From the NCBI GenBank assembly GCA_016717595.1, contig JADKFE010000129.1, positions 1 to 64,000 of the forward strand: 64,000 nt of DNA. The letters run 5' to 3'. Shown here one piece after another: positions 26,621 through 36,255 of this stretch. The stretch comes from Deltaproteobacteria bacterium. GTDB lineage: Bacteria; Myxococcota_A; UBA796; CAJQPC01. The notes beneath the pieces were generated by a model. It saw only the letters and a list, made by a program, of their open reading frames with translations, ran no database searches and was not told the origin of the DNA. The position numbers and the translations under genes are program-made. Numbering within the stretch: position 1 is the stretch's first letter; the number at the start of each line of letters is the position of its first letter.

Positions 26621-28546
26621 TCAGCCGCTCACGCCCAAGGCCGCCACGGCCTCCCAGCGCTCCTCTTGCTCCTCTTCACGGCTGGCGCGCTCGATCTTCA
26701 TGCCCATGTGGGTGTCGTAGCGGGTGTTGGCGTCGCGCCGGGCCTTGTCTTGCCACGAGGGCCAGGCCGGGCCGGGGGGCACGAGGTGGTTGGGGCCGTC
26801 GCCGATGAGATCCGCCCTGCCCCACGCGATCAAGGCCTCGCGCACATGGGGCGCCTCCTCCTTCTTCCAGTAGAAGAGCAAGGCGCGCTGGCGGTTACGC
26901 TCTCGGGCGCCGCGGGCGACGTAGACGGGCTCCTTGGTGTAGGGGTCTACGCCGGAGACGTACATCGCCGTGGCCAAGGTGGCGGGCGTAGGCATAAACA
27001 TCTGCACCTGCCGGGGGCGCAGCTTCTCACGCTTCATGTACAGCGCCAGCTCAATGCACTCTTCAGGGCCGACGCCGGGGTGGGCGCACTGGAAGTAAGG
27101 CACCAAGAACTGCGGCTTGCCGGCGTCGGCGTTCGCTTTGCGGAAGCGCTCCATAAACGCCGTGAAGTACTTGATCTCCGGCTTGCGCATCTTGTTCAGC
27201 GCCGCCGTGGCCGCGTGCTCGGGCGCCACGGAGAGCTGGCCCTGGACGTGGTACTTCGCGAGCTCCTCGACAAACTCATCATCTAAGGAGGCGAGGTCAT
27301 AGCGGATGCCGCTGTTGACGAACACCCGCTTCACCCCAGGCATCGCCCGGGCCTGGCGCAAGAGGCTCAGATACGGCTTGTGGTCGGTGCCGTAGTGTTT
27401 GCAGCGCACGGGGTGCAGGCAGCTCACCCGGCGGCAGACCTTGTTGGCCTCCTCCGACATGCAGCGCATGTGGAACATGTTCGCCGTGGGCCCGCCGAGG
27501 TCGCTGACGATGCCGTTGAAGTCGGGGCGCTCGGTCATCTGCTTGAGCTCGCGGAGCACGCTCTCCGTGGACCGGCTCACGACGTCTTTGCCCTGGTGAA
27601 TCGTGAGCGCGCAGAACGAGCAGCCGCCGGAGCACCCGCGGTTGACGGTGATCGAGCCCTTGATGCTCTCTAAGGCGGGGATGGGCTGGCGATAACAAGG
27701 GTGCGCGAGGCCCGCGTAGGGCAGCTCATGCAGGCGGTCCATCTCTTCAGTGGTGAGGCTACGCATCGCCGGGTTCTGCACCACCCAGCGGGTGCCGTGG
27801 CGCTGGGTGAGCGTGCGGCCGCAGCTCGGGTTGGACTCGCGGTACATCAACATCGTGACGCGGTTGAACGCCAGCGGGTCGGCCTGGCACTCCTCCAGAG
27901 ACGGCAGCTCAATCACCGTCTCGCTGGCCTCGGGGCGCGTCTCTTTCATGCCCAAGGCGTAGGCGACGCCGTGGATGTCGCGGCACTCGGCGATGGTCTT
28001 GCCCGCGGCGAGGCGCCGGGCGATCTCGACGACCTGAAGCTCTCCCATGCCGTACACGAGCAGATCGGCCTTGGCGTCGAGCAGGATCGACCCCCGCATC
28101 TTCTCTTGCCAGAAGTCGAAGTGCACCAGGCGGCGCAGGCTGGCCTCGATGCCTCCGGCGATGACCGGCACGCCGGGAAACGCCTGCTTGCAGCGTGAGG
28201 TGTAGGCGATGGTGGCGCGGTCGGGGCGGCGGCCCACCTCGCCGCCGGGGGCGTAGGCGTCGTCGGTGCGTAGGCGCCGCGAGGCCGTGTAGCGGTTCAC
28301 CATCGAGTCCATGTTCCCCGCCGTGACGCCGAAGAACAGCCGCGGGCGCCCCAAGGCGCGGAACGACTCGGGGTTCGTCCAGTCGGGCTGGGCGATGATG
28401 CCGACGCTAAATCCGTGGGCCTCTAACCAACGACCGATGGCGGAGACGCCCCACGAGGGGTGGTCGACGTAGGCGTCGCCGGTCACCAAGATGACGTCGA
28501 GCTCACCACGCGCCTCCTCAACGGTCAGCGGCAAGAAGCGTCTCAT
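26621..28546 (-). CDS. ygiQ: YgiQ-family radical SAM protein
   Basis: 641 residues from ATG 28544-28546, with GAGGTGA seven bases upstream. The N-terminal B12-like region starts VILVTGDAYVDHPSWG and includes FFGVTAGNMDSMVNRYTASR. The radical SAM cluster is CSGGCSFC (Cys 305, 309, 312), followed by DLGGPTANMF and the C-rich CRRVSCLHPVRCKHYGTD. The ending shows FMPTPATLATAMYVSGVDP and the YgiQ C-terminal block. Length and motifs fit E. coli YgiQ. Its reaction is not established. Gene symbol assigned by family resemblance. Confidence 0.93.
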   Translation of the reverse strand: MRRFLPLTVEEARGELDVILVTGDAYVDHPSWGVSAIGRWLEAHGFSVGIIAQPDWTNPESFRALGRPRLFFGVTAGNMDSMVNRYTASRRLRTDDAYAPGGEVGRRPDRATIAYTSRCKQAFPGVPVIAGGIEASLRRLVHFDFWQEKMRGSILLDAKADLLVYGMGELQVVEIARRLAAGKTIAECRDIHGVAYALGMKETRPEASETVIELPSLEECQADPLAFNRVTMLMYRESNPSCGRTLTQRHGTRWVVQNPAMRSLTTEEMDRLHELPYAGLAHPCYRQPIPALESIKGSITVNRGCSGGCSFCALTIHQGKDVVSRSTESVLRELKQMTERPDFNGIVSDLGGPTANMFHMRCMSEEANKVCRRVSCLHPVRCKHYGTDHKPYLSLLRQARAMPGVKRVFVNSGIRYDLASLDDEFVEELAKYHVQGQLSVAPEHAATAALNKMRKPEIKYFTAFMERFRKANADAGKPQFLVPYFQCAHPGVGPEECIELALYMKREKLRPRQVQMFMPTPATLATAMYVSGVDPYTKEPVYVARGARERNRQRALLFYWKKEEAPHVREALIAWGRADLIGDGPNHLVPPGPAWPSWQDKARRDANTRYDTHMGMKIERASREEEQEERWEAVAALGVSG

Positions 28547-28567
28547 CGTCGGTCACCTCACGAGGGA

Positions 28568-28591
28568 GGGGTGTGTAACCTGACACACCCC
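28568..28591. promoter_or_regulatory. Inverted repeat upstream of ygiQ
   Basis: GGGGTGTGT and ACACACCCC are perfect 9-bp arms with a 6-base spacer, 22 bases upstream of the ygiQ start. It would be either an operator or a 5' UTR hairpin. Confidence 0.4.
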
Positions 28592-28670
28592 CGAGCGCCC
28601 CACACCGAGCCGGGGCGCGGCCTGCCCTGTGGTCAACCGCGCGCTGAACCGCAGCCGGCCGCCGAAAAGC

Positions 28671-28975
28671 CCGATCCCGCGCGCAGACGCGCTTTGCGGT
28701 GGCCGTAAACGCCGATCCTGCGCGGGGACGCGCTTTGCGGTGGCCGTAAACGCCGATCCTGCGCGGGGACGCGCTTTGCGGTGGCCGTAAACGCCGATCC
28801 TGCGCGGGGACGCGCTTTGCGGTGGCCGTAAACGCCGATCCTGCGCGGGGACGCGCTTTGCGGTGGCCGTAAACGCCGATCCTGCGCGGGGATGCGCTTT
28901 GCGGTGGCCGTAAACGCCGATCCTGCGCGGGGACGCGCTTTGCGGTGGCCGCGAAGGCCAATCCCGCGCGGGTCA
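28671..28975. repeat. 41-bp tandem repeat array 1 (about 7.4 units)
   Basis: Units begin CGCCGATCCTGCGCGGGGAC and end GCGGTGGCCGTAAA. Starts are at 28710, 28751, 28792, 28833, 28874 and 28915, with a diverged first unit before and a partial unit after. The period of 41 is not a multiple of three, so the open frames crossing it are artefacts. Units are nearly identical in the middle and degrade at the edges, the usual sign of recent expansion. Confidence 0.9.
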
Positions 28976-28987
28976 TCGCTCTTTTCA

Positions 28988-29226
28988 GCCGCCGGAATCG
29001 GCAAAGACGCGCGTCGGAGCGGTTTCCGGCCGCCGGAATCGGCAAAGACGCGGTCGGGCGGTTTCGGCGGAATTGGCAAAGACGCGCGTCGGAGCGGTTT
29101 CCGGCCGCCGGAATCGGCAAAGACGCGCGTCGGAGCGGTTTCCGGCCGCCGGAATCGGCAAAGACGCGCGTCGGAGCGGTTTCTGGCCGCCGGAATCGGC
29201 AAAGACGCGCGTCGGAGCGGTCTCCA
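28988..29226. repeat. 41-bp tandem repeat array 2 (6 units), opposed to array 1
   Basis: Units begin GCCGCCGGAATCGGCAAAGA and continue CGCGCGTCGGAGCGGTTTCCG. Starts are at 28988, 29029, about 29066 (a short 37-bp unit), 29104, 29145 and 29186, with a degenerate copy at 29227. When array 1 is reverse-complemented, the two share the blocks GTTT-[A/C]-CGGCC and GCAAAG. They therefore look like inverted relatives with the same period. Confidence 0.9.
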
Positions 29227-29327
29227 GCCACCGCGAACGCCGGTCCCGCGCGCAGACGCTGTTTGCGTATCCAAGGAGCGTGCGGTCACCCCCGCGCGGT
29301 GACGCGCCGGGCTCCCGGAGTCCACGC

Positions 29328-30203
29328 TCACAGCAGGCGCGAGAGCCCGAAGGCCATCAGGCCCACGCCCAAGAGCTTGTTCAGCGTCACGGCCTCGCCG
29401 AAGATGACCTTGCCCAAGATCACCGACGAGATGAGGCCGAAGCTGCGCTTGACGCCCTCGACGAGGCTCACGAGCACGGTCTGCAGGGCGAGGAGCTGCA
29501 TCGCCACGGCCAAGGCCAAGGCCAAGACGGCGGCCAGCCAGGTGCCCCACACCGCTCGAACCCCCCGCAGCGCGCCCAGATCCCCCCGCACCGCGAGCAC
29601 CACGAGCAGGCTTGAGGCCGCGACGAGGCTCTGGATGGCGGCGTGGGCCGGGCGCTCGGCGAAGTCTAAGCAGTGTTTGTCGAAGGTGATCGTGAGTGAC
29701 CACAAGGCGGCCACGATGAGCATCAGCCGCGCCCCACGATCCCGAAGGGGGCCCAACAAGAGCCGCCACGGCGCGCGCCAGGTGTCGGGGCCGCCGTGCA
29801 AGATCAGCGCGCCGACCACGATCAGCCCAACACCGACGCGCTGCTTGAGGGTGGGCACCTCCCCCAGCCAGGCCCAGGCGAAGATCGCGCTCAACGCCGG
29901 GGTGAAGGAGAGCATCGGGATGGTGAGGCTCAGGGCCCCGGCTTGGAGCGCCGCGGCGAAGAGCACCTGCGCCGCCACGGTGATCCCGACGAGCACGAGC
30001 CCCGGCGCCCAGTAGCCCTGGGCGGGGAGCGAGACCCCGGCCCACAGCGCCCAGATCACAAAGAGCGGCGCCTGACCGCAGAGCAGCAACGCCGCCTGCA
30101 CCGTCGGGCTCAGGCTCGCGGCGAGCTGCTTTCGCAGGACATCCAGCGCCGCCCAGCCCAAGCCAGCCATGATCGCCGCGACGATTCCGACGCTCAGAGA
30201 CAT
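29328..30203 (-). CDS. DMT-superfamily (EamA-like) transporter
   Basis: I use ATG 30201-30203 (MSLSVGIVAAIMAGLGWAAL); longer starts are charged and unlike the family. About 291 residues with ten hydrophobic helices in two halves. The family block PMLSFTPALSAIFAWAWLGE appears at the end of helix 4 of the first half, and VEGVKRSFGLISSVILGKVIFGE in the second. EamA proteins export metabolites or drugs across the inner membrane. No substrate hint from neighbours. Confidence 0.85.
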   Translation of the reverse strand: MSLSVGIVAAIMAGLGWAALDVLRKQLAASLSPTVQAALLLCGQAPLFVIWALWAGVSLPAQGYWAPGLVLVGITVAAQVLFAAALQAGALSLTIPMLSFTPALSAIFAWAWLGEVPTLKQRVGVGLIVVGALILHGGPDTWRAPWRLLLGPLRDRGARLMLIVAALWSLTITFDKHCLDFAERPAHAAIQSLVAASSLLVVLAVRGDLGALRGVRAVWGTWLAAVLALALAVAMQLLALQTVLVSLVEGVKRSFGLISSVILGKVIFGEAVTLNKLLGVGLMAFGLSRLL

Positions 30204-30253
30204 AAGCGTGTCATAGCGTGTCGGTTGATCTGGCGCCCCCCTCTGCGTCTTCG

Positions 30254-30259
30254 CTATAC
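30254..30259 (+). promoter_or_regulatory. Candidate -10 element for the lipoprotein at 30285
   Basis: TATACT sits about 25 bases upstream of the ATG in a local AT-richer patch. No good -35 box is visible at 16-18 bases, so the call is weak. Confidence 0.3.
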
Positions 30260-30284
30260 TGCTCCTCTTCTTCTGGAGACCCCC

Positions 30285-30911
30285 ATGCGGCAAGCACCCT
30301 CACTGCTGTTCTTCTTGGTCTTCGCGGCCTGCAACAAGGGCGCCATCACCCTCGACGTCGGCGACGACACCGGGCGGCGGCGCGGACTCCGGTGACCCAA
30401 GCTCCGACGACACACCGACGACACCAGCGGCGGCGGCGACGACACCAGCGGCGAAGACACGAGCCCCCCTGAAGACACCACGCCCCCCGAGCCCGTCCCC
30501 GACACGAGCCGCTACACCGGCGAGCTGGTGTTCTCTTACGATAGCTGGGGCGGATGCAACGGGGACAGCGCGGTCGTCGAGGAGGCCGTCGCCGTCTCTG
30601 AAGACACCGCGGCGGCGATGAAGGCGGCGTGCCCGTCCTGCTCACACTTCTACGAGGTCACCCTCGACAAGAACCAGGTGTGTAGCTGGATCAACATCGA
30701 AGAGAATGACTACCGCGGCCTCAGCTTGGGCGACGGCTGGGCCTTCGTCTACCGCTTCACTGAAGACAACGGCGAGTTCTCCGCGGAGCTCCTCGACTCC
30801 ACGGCGACCTATGACGGCTGGACGGTCAACTTCGACTCCACCTTTGACTACTGGGGGGTCGAGGTTCAGGTGGTCGGCGCCTACACCTTCCCCGAGGCCG
30901 CCGCGGAGTGA
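30285..30911 (+). CDS. Asp/Ser/Thr-linker lipoprotein, frameshifted in the linker
   Basis: ATG 30285 begins MRQAPSLLFFLVFAACNKG, a lipobox FAAC with Cys 16. A low-complexity linker (GDDTG, SSDDTPTDDTSGG) spans 30355-30500, and two frame changes occur inside it. From 30528 a clean frame encodes the mature domain: GELVFSYDSWGGC, CPSCSHFYEVTLDKNQVCSW, GWAFVYRFTEDNGEF, ending at 30911. Four cysteines and beta-strand character suggest a small periplasmic or surface domain. Family unknown. It overlaps the convergent phospholipase-like gene by about 30 bases. Confidence 0.65.
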
Positions 30912-32135
30912 GCGCGCCGTGATGCGCGCCGCCGAAGCGCGCTCAGGCCAAAGACGACGAGCCCCGCCGACCCGCCGCCGCAGCCCCCGGGCGCCTCTTT
31001 GATGGGCTCTGGGCTGGGCTCCGGCGGCGGTCGGGTGGAGAAGCCGAAGCGGTGGGCGCTCTCCAGGGTCGCGCCGTCGAAGCTCTGAAGGCCCGCGGGA
31101 ACGTCCACGGTGAAGTCGGTCTCCGCCGCCCAGGCGCCGCTGGCCGGGGCGATGTTGAGCACATGGCTGGCCTCGCCGTAGAACACGCGCACCGTCACCG
31201 GCACGTCTTGGCCGGCCTCATCGGTGACCACGACGCTCGTGTCGCTCACGGAGCTGGGCGCCAGACCTCGGCTGACGACGACGTGCACCAAGGCGTCGGG
31301 GTGGTTCTCCGTCGTGGGCCAGCCCATGGTGCCGTCGGCCGGGGCGTTGCCCAGATACGGCCGCTCACCAAAGCCGTCTTCGCCTTGAAGCCGGTCCCAC
31401 AGGGCCTGCCAGTACAAGGCCACCAGCTCCCCCTCACAGGGCGGGCTGCCGGGCACCGCTGAGTCCGTCAGATGCGCCGAGGCCCACGGGAACTGCCGCT
31501 GATACTCGGCGACGACCTCCTCTTGTTCGCTGAGCGCGCCGACGCCGGCGATGGCCACGCTGAGCCAGAACATGCCCTCGCTCATCGTCTCTTCGCTGAC
31601 CGTGTAGCCCTGGGCCTCGGCGTAGAGCGACACGAAGACCGCGCCCGGGAACCACTCCTCGGGCGGCTCACGGGGGCCGACGAGCTGGGCGTAGACCACG
31701 TCCGTGGCCTCGTCCATGCTCTCCCCTTCAGCCCAGCCCAGCGCGGCGTCATGGGTCTTTGAGCGCTCCATGTACATCGCGTCGAAGACCTGGTCCGCGA
31801 GCCCGTGCGAGGCGAGGCCCATCAAGAAGGCGACGTGCTGGGCGCCCTCGTCGTCATAGGGCGCGTCGTGGTTTGTGCGAATCCAGCTCCAGGTAGGCCG
31901 ACTGAAACGGCTCCCAGTGGGCGCGCTCGCCGTAGTCGTCGCCGACAGCGTAGCCCCCGTCGGGGAACATCGTGCCGTTGAGCAGGTACGGCGCCAGGTC
32001 TTCGCGGGTGAGCAGGTCGTGTAGATCCCCCGGCGGCAGGTGCGCCAGGGCGTGCACGCTGATCCAGGAGTGTGTCGTCTGGCCGTTCGCCAGCGCTGGC
32101 GCGCCAAAGGACAAGAAGAGCAGCCCGAGGAGCAT
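30881..32135 (-). CDS. Zinc-dependent phospholipase C-like protein with MYXO-CTERM-type tail, one frameshift
   Basis: I chose ATG 32133-32135 because GGAGGT is seven bases upstream. Signal peptide MLLGLLFLSFGAPALANG. The next 90 residues match the Zn-dependent PLC / S1-P1-like fold: HSWISVHALAHLPPGDL, MFPDGGYAVGDDYGERAHWE, and after a shift near 31870, HVAFLMGLASHGLADQVFD. The His and Asp zinc ligands are in place. A beta-rich region follows. The C-terminus EAPGGCGGGSAGLVVFGLSAL then RRRASRR has the Gly-Cys, hydrophobic and Arg pattern of MYXO-CTERM sorting signals. Probably a cell-surface lipase; activity not proven. Confidence 0.78.
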
Positions 32136-32177
32136 CACACCACCTCCGATCAGCACTCACCCAGAGCTTCTGACGCG

Positions 32178-33586
32178 TCAGCGACGGATCAGCTCGGAGA
32201 TGAGCACGCCGATGCCGGTGAACAGGATCGCGAAGATCACGAGCAGGGCCACGAGCCAAGGCTTCATCGGCTTCGCGGCGACGGGCGCGGCGGCGGGCTT
32301 GGCCGCGGCGGGTTTTCCGGCGGCGGGCTTTCGGCGGGTTTCCCGGCGGGCGCGGCGGGCTTCGGCGCCGGGGCGAGCTCCGCCGTGGGCTCGGGCGTCG
32401 CGGCGAGGTTGCGGGTGCCGCGCTGGGCGAGGTTCTTCTTCTTGGGGGGCTCCTGGCCAAGAAAAGAGACCGGCGGCAGCAACATCGTCTCCTCGTCTTC
32501 AGGCACCATCGTGTGGTTCACGAGGTCGTCGTTGGGCCGATTTGCCTTGTGCGCGCCGCCGGGCGCGGGCAAGGCGACCTCCGAGGTGTGCTCGTCTACC
32601 TCTTGGGTGGCCATCAGGTCGAGGTTGGTGTCGTCCATCGGCACCATCGTGCCCGCGGCCCGGGGCGCGGCGCCGCGACGAGGCCCAGCGACCCCTCCGC
32701 CGAGCGCGCGCTCCAGAAGCCCGACCACCTCCGCCGCTGAGCCCGGGCGCTGCTCGGGCTCTTTTTGCAGCAAGGCGTCGATCACGTCGTTGAGCCCTTT
32801 GGGCAGCCCGCCGGGCACGATCGTCGCCAAGGGCTCGGGCACCTTAAAGCAGTGCTCTTGCATCGCCTGCCGCGGGGTGGCGGCCTTAAACGGCGGCGCT
32901 CCCGACGCCATCTCGTAGAGCACGATGCCCAAGGAGTAGAGGTCGGTCAGCTCATCCAGGGGCTCACAGGCGATCTGCTGCGGCGACATGTACTGCAAGG
33001 TGCCGATCGGCGCGCCGACGCGGGTGAGGGTCTCCCAGCGGTTCGCGCCTTCGTCTTCGTCCGCGGCGGCCTCGACGATTCGCGCCACGCCGAAGTCGAG
33101 GATCTTGACGTGATCAGCGTCGTCGCCCTCCCGCACGAGCATGATGTTCTCGGGCTTGAGGTCGCGGTGGATGATCTTCTGGGCGTGGGCGGCGGCGAGG
33201 CCGCGGGCGATCTGCACCCCGATGTGAACGATGCGCGCCGGGGCGAGCTGCTTGTTCTCTTTGATCACCTCAGAGAGCGACTTGCCGTCGAGCAGCTCCA
33301 TCGCGAGGTACATCTCGGGGCTCGCTGAGCGAGAGAAGGCCTCGACGTGCACCGTCCACGGGCTGCGCAGCGCGGCGGTGATCGCCAGCTCACGCTCAAA
33401 TCGTTTGACGATGTTGGGGAAGCGCGCGAGGTGCTTGTGAATGACCTTGAGCGCGACGACCTTGCCCGTCGTGTGATCCGTGGCGCGGTAGACGCCGCCC
33501 ATGCTCCCCTCTCCAAGCCTCTTCTCGACCTGGAAACGGCCATCTAAGGTCTTTCCAAGGTACGGATCGACGAGGTGCCGGGTCAT
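32178..33586 (-). CDS. Transmembrane Ser/Thr protein kinase, one frameshift
   Basis: ATG 33584-33586 (MTRHLVDPYLGKTL) starts close to the kinase domain. All catalytic motifs are intact: GEGSMGGVY, Lys 47 in VALKVI, IIHRDLKPENIML (HRD 140-142), ILDFGVAR and GTLQYMSPQQ. After about residue 290 a linker contains repeated TMVP / DDTNLDLMA segments rich in Thr that may be autophosphorylated. A frameshift near 32335 splits the Pro/Ala linker. The joined C-terminus KPWLVALLVIFAILFTGIG ... LISELIRR is a single membrane helix with almost no external domain. Likely an inner-membrane sensor kinase of the PknB class. Confidence 0.88.
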
Positions 33587-33869
33587 AACGACGCTCGGCG
33601 CGAGGGGGTCTGGGGAATCCGAGCGCTCATCACGACCACGCTCCCTGAGAGAGCGCGAGTATACCTCGACTCCTGTGGACAGTCCGCAGAGGCCACACAA
33701 GCCCCTTGATGAGGAGGATCACGCTCCGGTTTTGGGGATGCGCGCACCTCGCGGCGCGGCGCACACCGCACCGCGCCTCTCCAGTCGCGCGACCGGCAGG
33801 CCGCGGTGGGCATCCTTTGACCGTCGATCGCGGACAACCACTGAACAAAAGTTCTGTTATTCCTTGAAC
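33587..33869. other. Divergent intergenic region
   Basis: 283 bases between the kinase start (minus) and the small gene at 33870 (plus). The only clear element is GAAC-AAAA-GTTC near the right end. No convincing promoter boxes. Confidence 0.3.
33843..33854. promoter_or_regulatory. GAAC-N4-GTTC palindrome, LexA-box-like
   Basis: GAACAAAAGTTC lies 16 bases before the ATG at 33870. Its form matches the GAAC-N4-GTTC core of Gram-positive-type LexA boxes. Myxococcota LexA sites also contain GTTC halves. A chance occurrence is possible. Confidence 0.35.
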
Positions 33870-34262
33870 ATGCTCGAACCCCTCCCCCATTGGCACAAGA
33901 TGCGCCAGATGGAGCCCCCTCAGTGGGAGCTGGCCTGGCGTCTACGTCGTCACCCGCGCTGGCGTTGGCGCTCTGGCATGGGGATGATCTACCCCGATGG
34001 CCGCTTCATGAGCTATCAAGGCGTCGTGCTGCCCGGCGGCGAGCCCCTGCCTTACCTCTTGAACGAGCGCACCGCGGGCTGCCTCATCGGGCTGCTCTCG
34101 GAGACCGGTGAAGGCTGGCAGCGCGCCCTCGCTGAAGCGCTCTGCGGGTGCTCCGACTGGCGTGAAGGCGCGGCGCTGGCGCTGTTGACCCGCTGGTCAG
34201 GCGGCGGCGGCGCGACGGAGGATCACGGGCAGCCCTCAAACCCGGCGCAGCGGGCTTGGTGA
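33870..34262 (+). CDS. Hypothetical protein rich in Trp and Arg
   Basis: 130 residues from ATG 33870 (MLEPLPHWHKMRQMEPPQWE). The N-terminal 45 residues hold seven tryptophans and many arginines (WELAWRLRRHPRWRWRSG). The rest, GMIYPDGRFMSYQGVVLPGG and GCLIGLLSETGEGWQRALAEA, looks like a compact alpha/beta domain. No family recognised and no clear ribosome site. The 3' end overlaps the convergent sulfatase-like gene by 40 bases, so the stop may be affected by a frameshift. Confidence 0.5.
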   Translation: MLEPLPHWHKMRQMEPPQWELAWRLRRHPRWRWRSGMGMIYPDGRFMSYQGVVLPGGEPLPYLLNERTAGCLIGLLSETGEGWQRALAEALCGCSDWREGAALALLTRWSGGGGATEDHGQPSNPAQRAW

Positions 34263-36253
34263 GGGGCCGCGCGCTCTGGGCGGTTCATCTTGAGGTACGC
34301 CTGGGCCGTGAGCGCGTTCGCGACGGGATCCTCAGGGTTCACGTTGAGCATCGGGCGGAGGATCTTCACCGCGTCCACCAGCCGGTTCTGCTCCAAATAA
34401 AGCTGGGCGAGCATGGCGCGGGTGGCGCCGGAGAACGGGTGGTGCTGAAGCTCGGTGAGGAGCGCGTCCTCTCCGGCGTCCGCGAGGCCGAGCTCCAGAC
34501 GAAGCTCTCCCAAGATGAACCACACCTGGGCCTGGAGCGGGCGGCGCGCGGCGACCTCCTCAACGGCCTTGGCCCAGGGCTCCAGAGGCTCTCCGCGCGC
34601 GCGGGCGAACACCGCCCCGGCGAGGATCGCCTCGGCGTGATCGGGCGCGCGGCGCAGCGCCTCGTCGATGAGCAGCTCGGCCTCGGTCACGCGGCCCAGC
34701 CGCACGAGGCAGGTGGACTGGCCGGCCATCGCGCTCACCGAGCGAGGATCCTGGTTGAGCGCTTCAGTGAACCAGCTCAGCGCCTCGTCCGGCGCCCCGG
34801 CCACAAGCCAGGCCTCCCCCAAGAGCAGCGCCGTCGAGCTGTCTGGCGCCTCACGGTGGGCCTGGGTCAGCTCGTTCACCGCCTCGTCGATGCGCCCCGT
34901 CGAGAGCAAGAGCGTGCCCAGGCGCAGGCGTAGGTCCCGGTTGCCGGGCATCTTCACGAGCATGGCCCGCAGCGCAGGCTCGAGCTTGTCCGGCGGCAGG
35001 CCACGAAGCTCCGCCAGCTCACGGATGAGCAGCACGCCGTCCCGAGGGTCCACCCCCGACGGCGCGGCGATGTCACCGGCGGAGACATACCCCAAGGCCT
35101 GGAGCTGCTGCATCGCGGCGAGGTCCAAGGTGGCGCGCTCTGAAGACCAGGCCGGGACCGCCGCGGTGATGCGGTCAAGCTCCCCAAGCGCGGCCTCAGC
35201 GTCGATCACCCCGTCGGACTGCACCCGCGCGCCGCGGATCACCCGCCCCGTGGCCGTGGTGAGCGCCTCCAGCGGGGTCCAGCCGAAGTGGTGGAAGCCG
35301 TAGCGGGTCTCGGAGTACACGCCGAGGCGTGGCCCGCCGAGGAGGAGATCTTCGCCGTCGAGGTCGGTCGGCACGGCGAGGCCCGCGAGGCGCAGGAGCG
35401 TCGGCGCCACGTCGGCCAAGGAGACCGGGCGGTCTATCGTCTGCGGCGTGATCCCCGGGGCCACGAGGATCAGCGGGACGTGGGTGGTCGCGTCGCTCAA
35501 CAAGAGGCCGTGCTCGGGCTCACCCCCCTCCCCCAAGGACTCGCCGTGATCTCCGGCGAGCACGATGATGGCGTCGGGGGGCAGACGCGGCAGGAGCCGC
35601 CCGAGCTGGGCGTCGATGTACGCCAGCTCGGCGTCGTAGGGCCGCCCGGCGTGGGCGGTCTTGTACGGCTCGGGCGCTGAGTAGGGCATGTGGGCGTCGA
35701 AGAGGTGGACCCAGAGCATGTCCGCCCCAGCGTCCAGCGCCGCCAAGGCGTCGTCGATCACCGCGCTCGCCGGGCGCTCCACCACCCACGAGAGGCTGTC
35801 CGAGGGCACGCCGAGATCGTCGTAGTAGCCCACAAACCCTTGCCCGAAGCCCCAGTGGGCCTGGGTGACGAAGGCCGCCACGGCGGCGTAGGGCCGATAC
35901 CCGGCCTCGGCGAGGCGCTCGGCGAGGGTGTGGGCGGACTCAGAGAGCCGCTGGTCGCCGTTGTCGCGCACGCCGTGGCGCGGGGGCAGAAGGCCCGTGT
36001 GAAGCGTCGCGTGGGACGGGATCGTGAGCGGCACCGGGGCGTAGGCGCGGGCGAACCGTGCGCCACGGGCGGCCAGGGCGTCGATGTTCGGCGTGGCCGC
36101 GGGGGTGTAGCCCCAGGCGCCGATGTGGTCGGCCCGGGTGGTGTCTAAGGTGATGATCACCACAGGCGCCCGCCGCGCGGCGGGTGGCGGGGTCGGCTCA
36201 GGCGCGCCGCCGCAGCCAAGACCCCACAGGAGGCCGAGCAGCGCGGCCCCCAC
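34223..36253 (-). CDS. Sulfatase-fold lipoprotein fused to TPR repeats
   Basis: GTG 36251-36253 starts two bases after the upstream stop. Lipobox WGLGC (Cys 14). Residues 30-320 form an alkaline-phosphatase/sulfatase domain with VVIITLDTTRADHIGAWGY (metal Asp 37) and IIVLAGDHGESLGEGG (Asp-His pair). At the position of the formylglycine motif C/S-x-P-x-R it reads T-I-P-S-H (77-81), so Thr replaces the modifiable Cys/Ser, a pattern common in myxobacterial 'sulfatase' lipoproteins. Residues 430-670 are TPRs (LRLGTLLLSTGRIDEAVNEL, GEAWLVAGAPDEALSWFTEAL). Envelope-bound phosphodiester or sulfate hydrolase or binding protein. Confidence 0.88.
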   Translation of the reverse strand: MGAALLGLLWGLGCGGAPEPTPPPAARRAPVVIITLDTTRADHIGAWGYTPAATPNIDALAARGARFARAYAPVPLTIPSHATLHTGLLPPRHGVRDNGDQRLSESAHTLAERLAEAGYRPYAAVAAFVTQAHWGFGQGFVGYYDDLGVPSDSLSWVVERPASAVIDDALAALDAGADMLWVHLFDAHMPYSAPEPYKTAHAGRPYDAELAYIDAQLGRLLPRLPPDAIIVLAGDHGESLGEGGEPEHGLLLSDATTHVPLILVAPGITPQTIDRPVSLADVAPTLLRLAGLAVPTDLDGEDLLLGGPRLGVYSETRYGFHHFGWTPLEALTTATGRVIRGARVQSDGVIDAEAALGELDRITAAVPAWSSERATLDLAAMQQLQALGYVSAGDIAAPSGVDPRDGVLLIRELAELRGLPPDKLEPALRAMLVKMPGNRDLRLRLGTLLLSTGRIDEAVNELTQAHREAPDSSTALLLGEAWLVAGAPDEALSWFTEALNQDPRSVSAMAGQSTCLVRLGRVTEAELLIDEALRRAPDHAEAILAGAVFARARGEPLEPWAKAVEEVAARRPLQAQVWFILGELRLELGLADAGEDALLTELQHHPFSGATRAMLAQLYLEQNRLVDAVKILRPMLNVNPEDPVANALTAQAYLKMNRPERAAPHQARCAGFEGCP

Positions 36254-36255
36254 CG

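Noticed and set aside
28671..29226. CRISPR array
   Set aside because: Units are directly contiguous with no unique spacers, and no cas genes are present.
28633..30045. 470-codon minus-strand frame covering the 41-bp repeats and the DMT gene
   Set aside because: The repeat period is not a multiple of three, so the frame cycles through repeat translations, and it overlaps a well-supported transporter in another frame.
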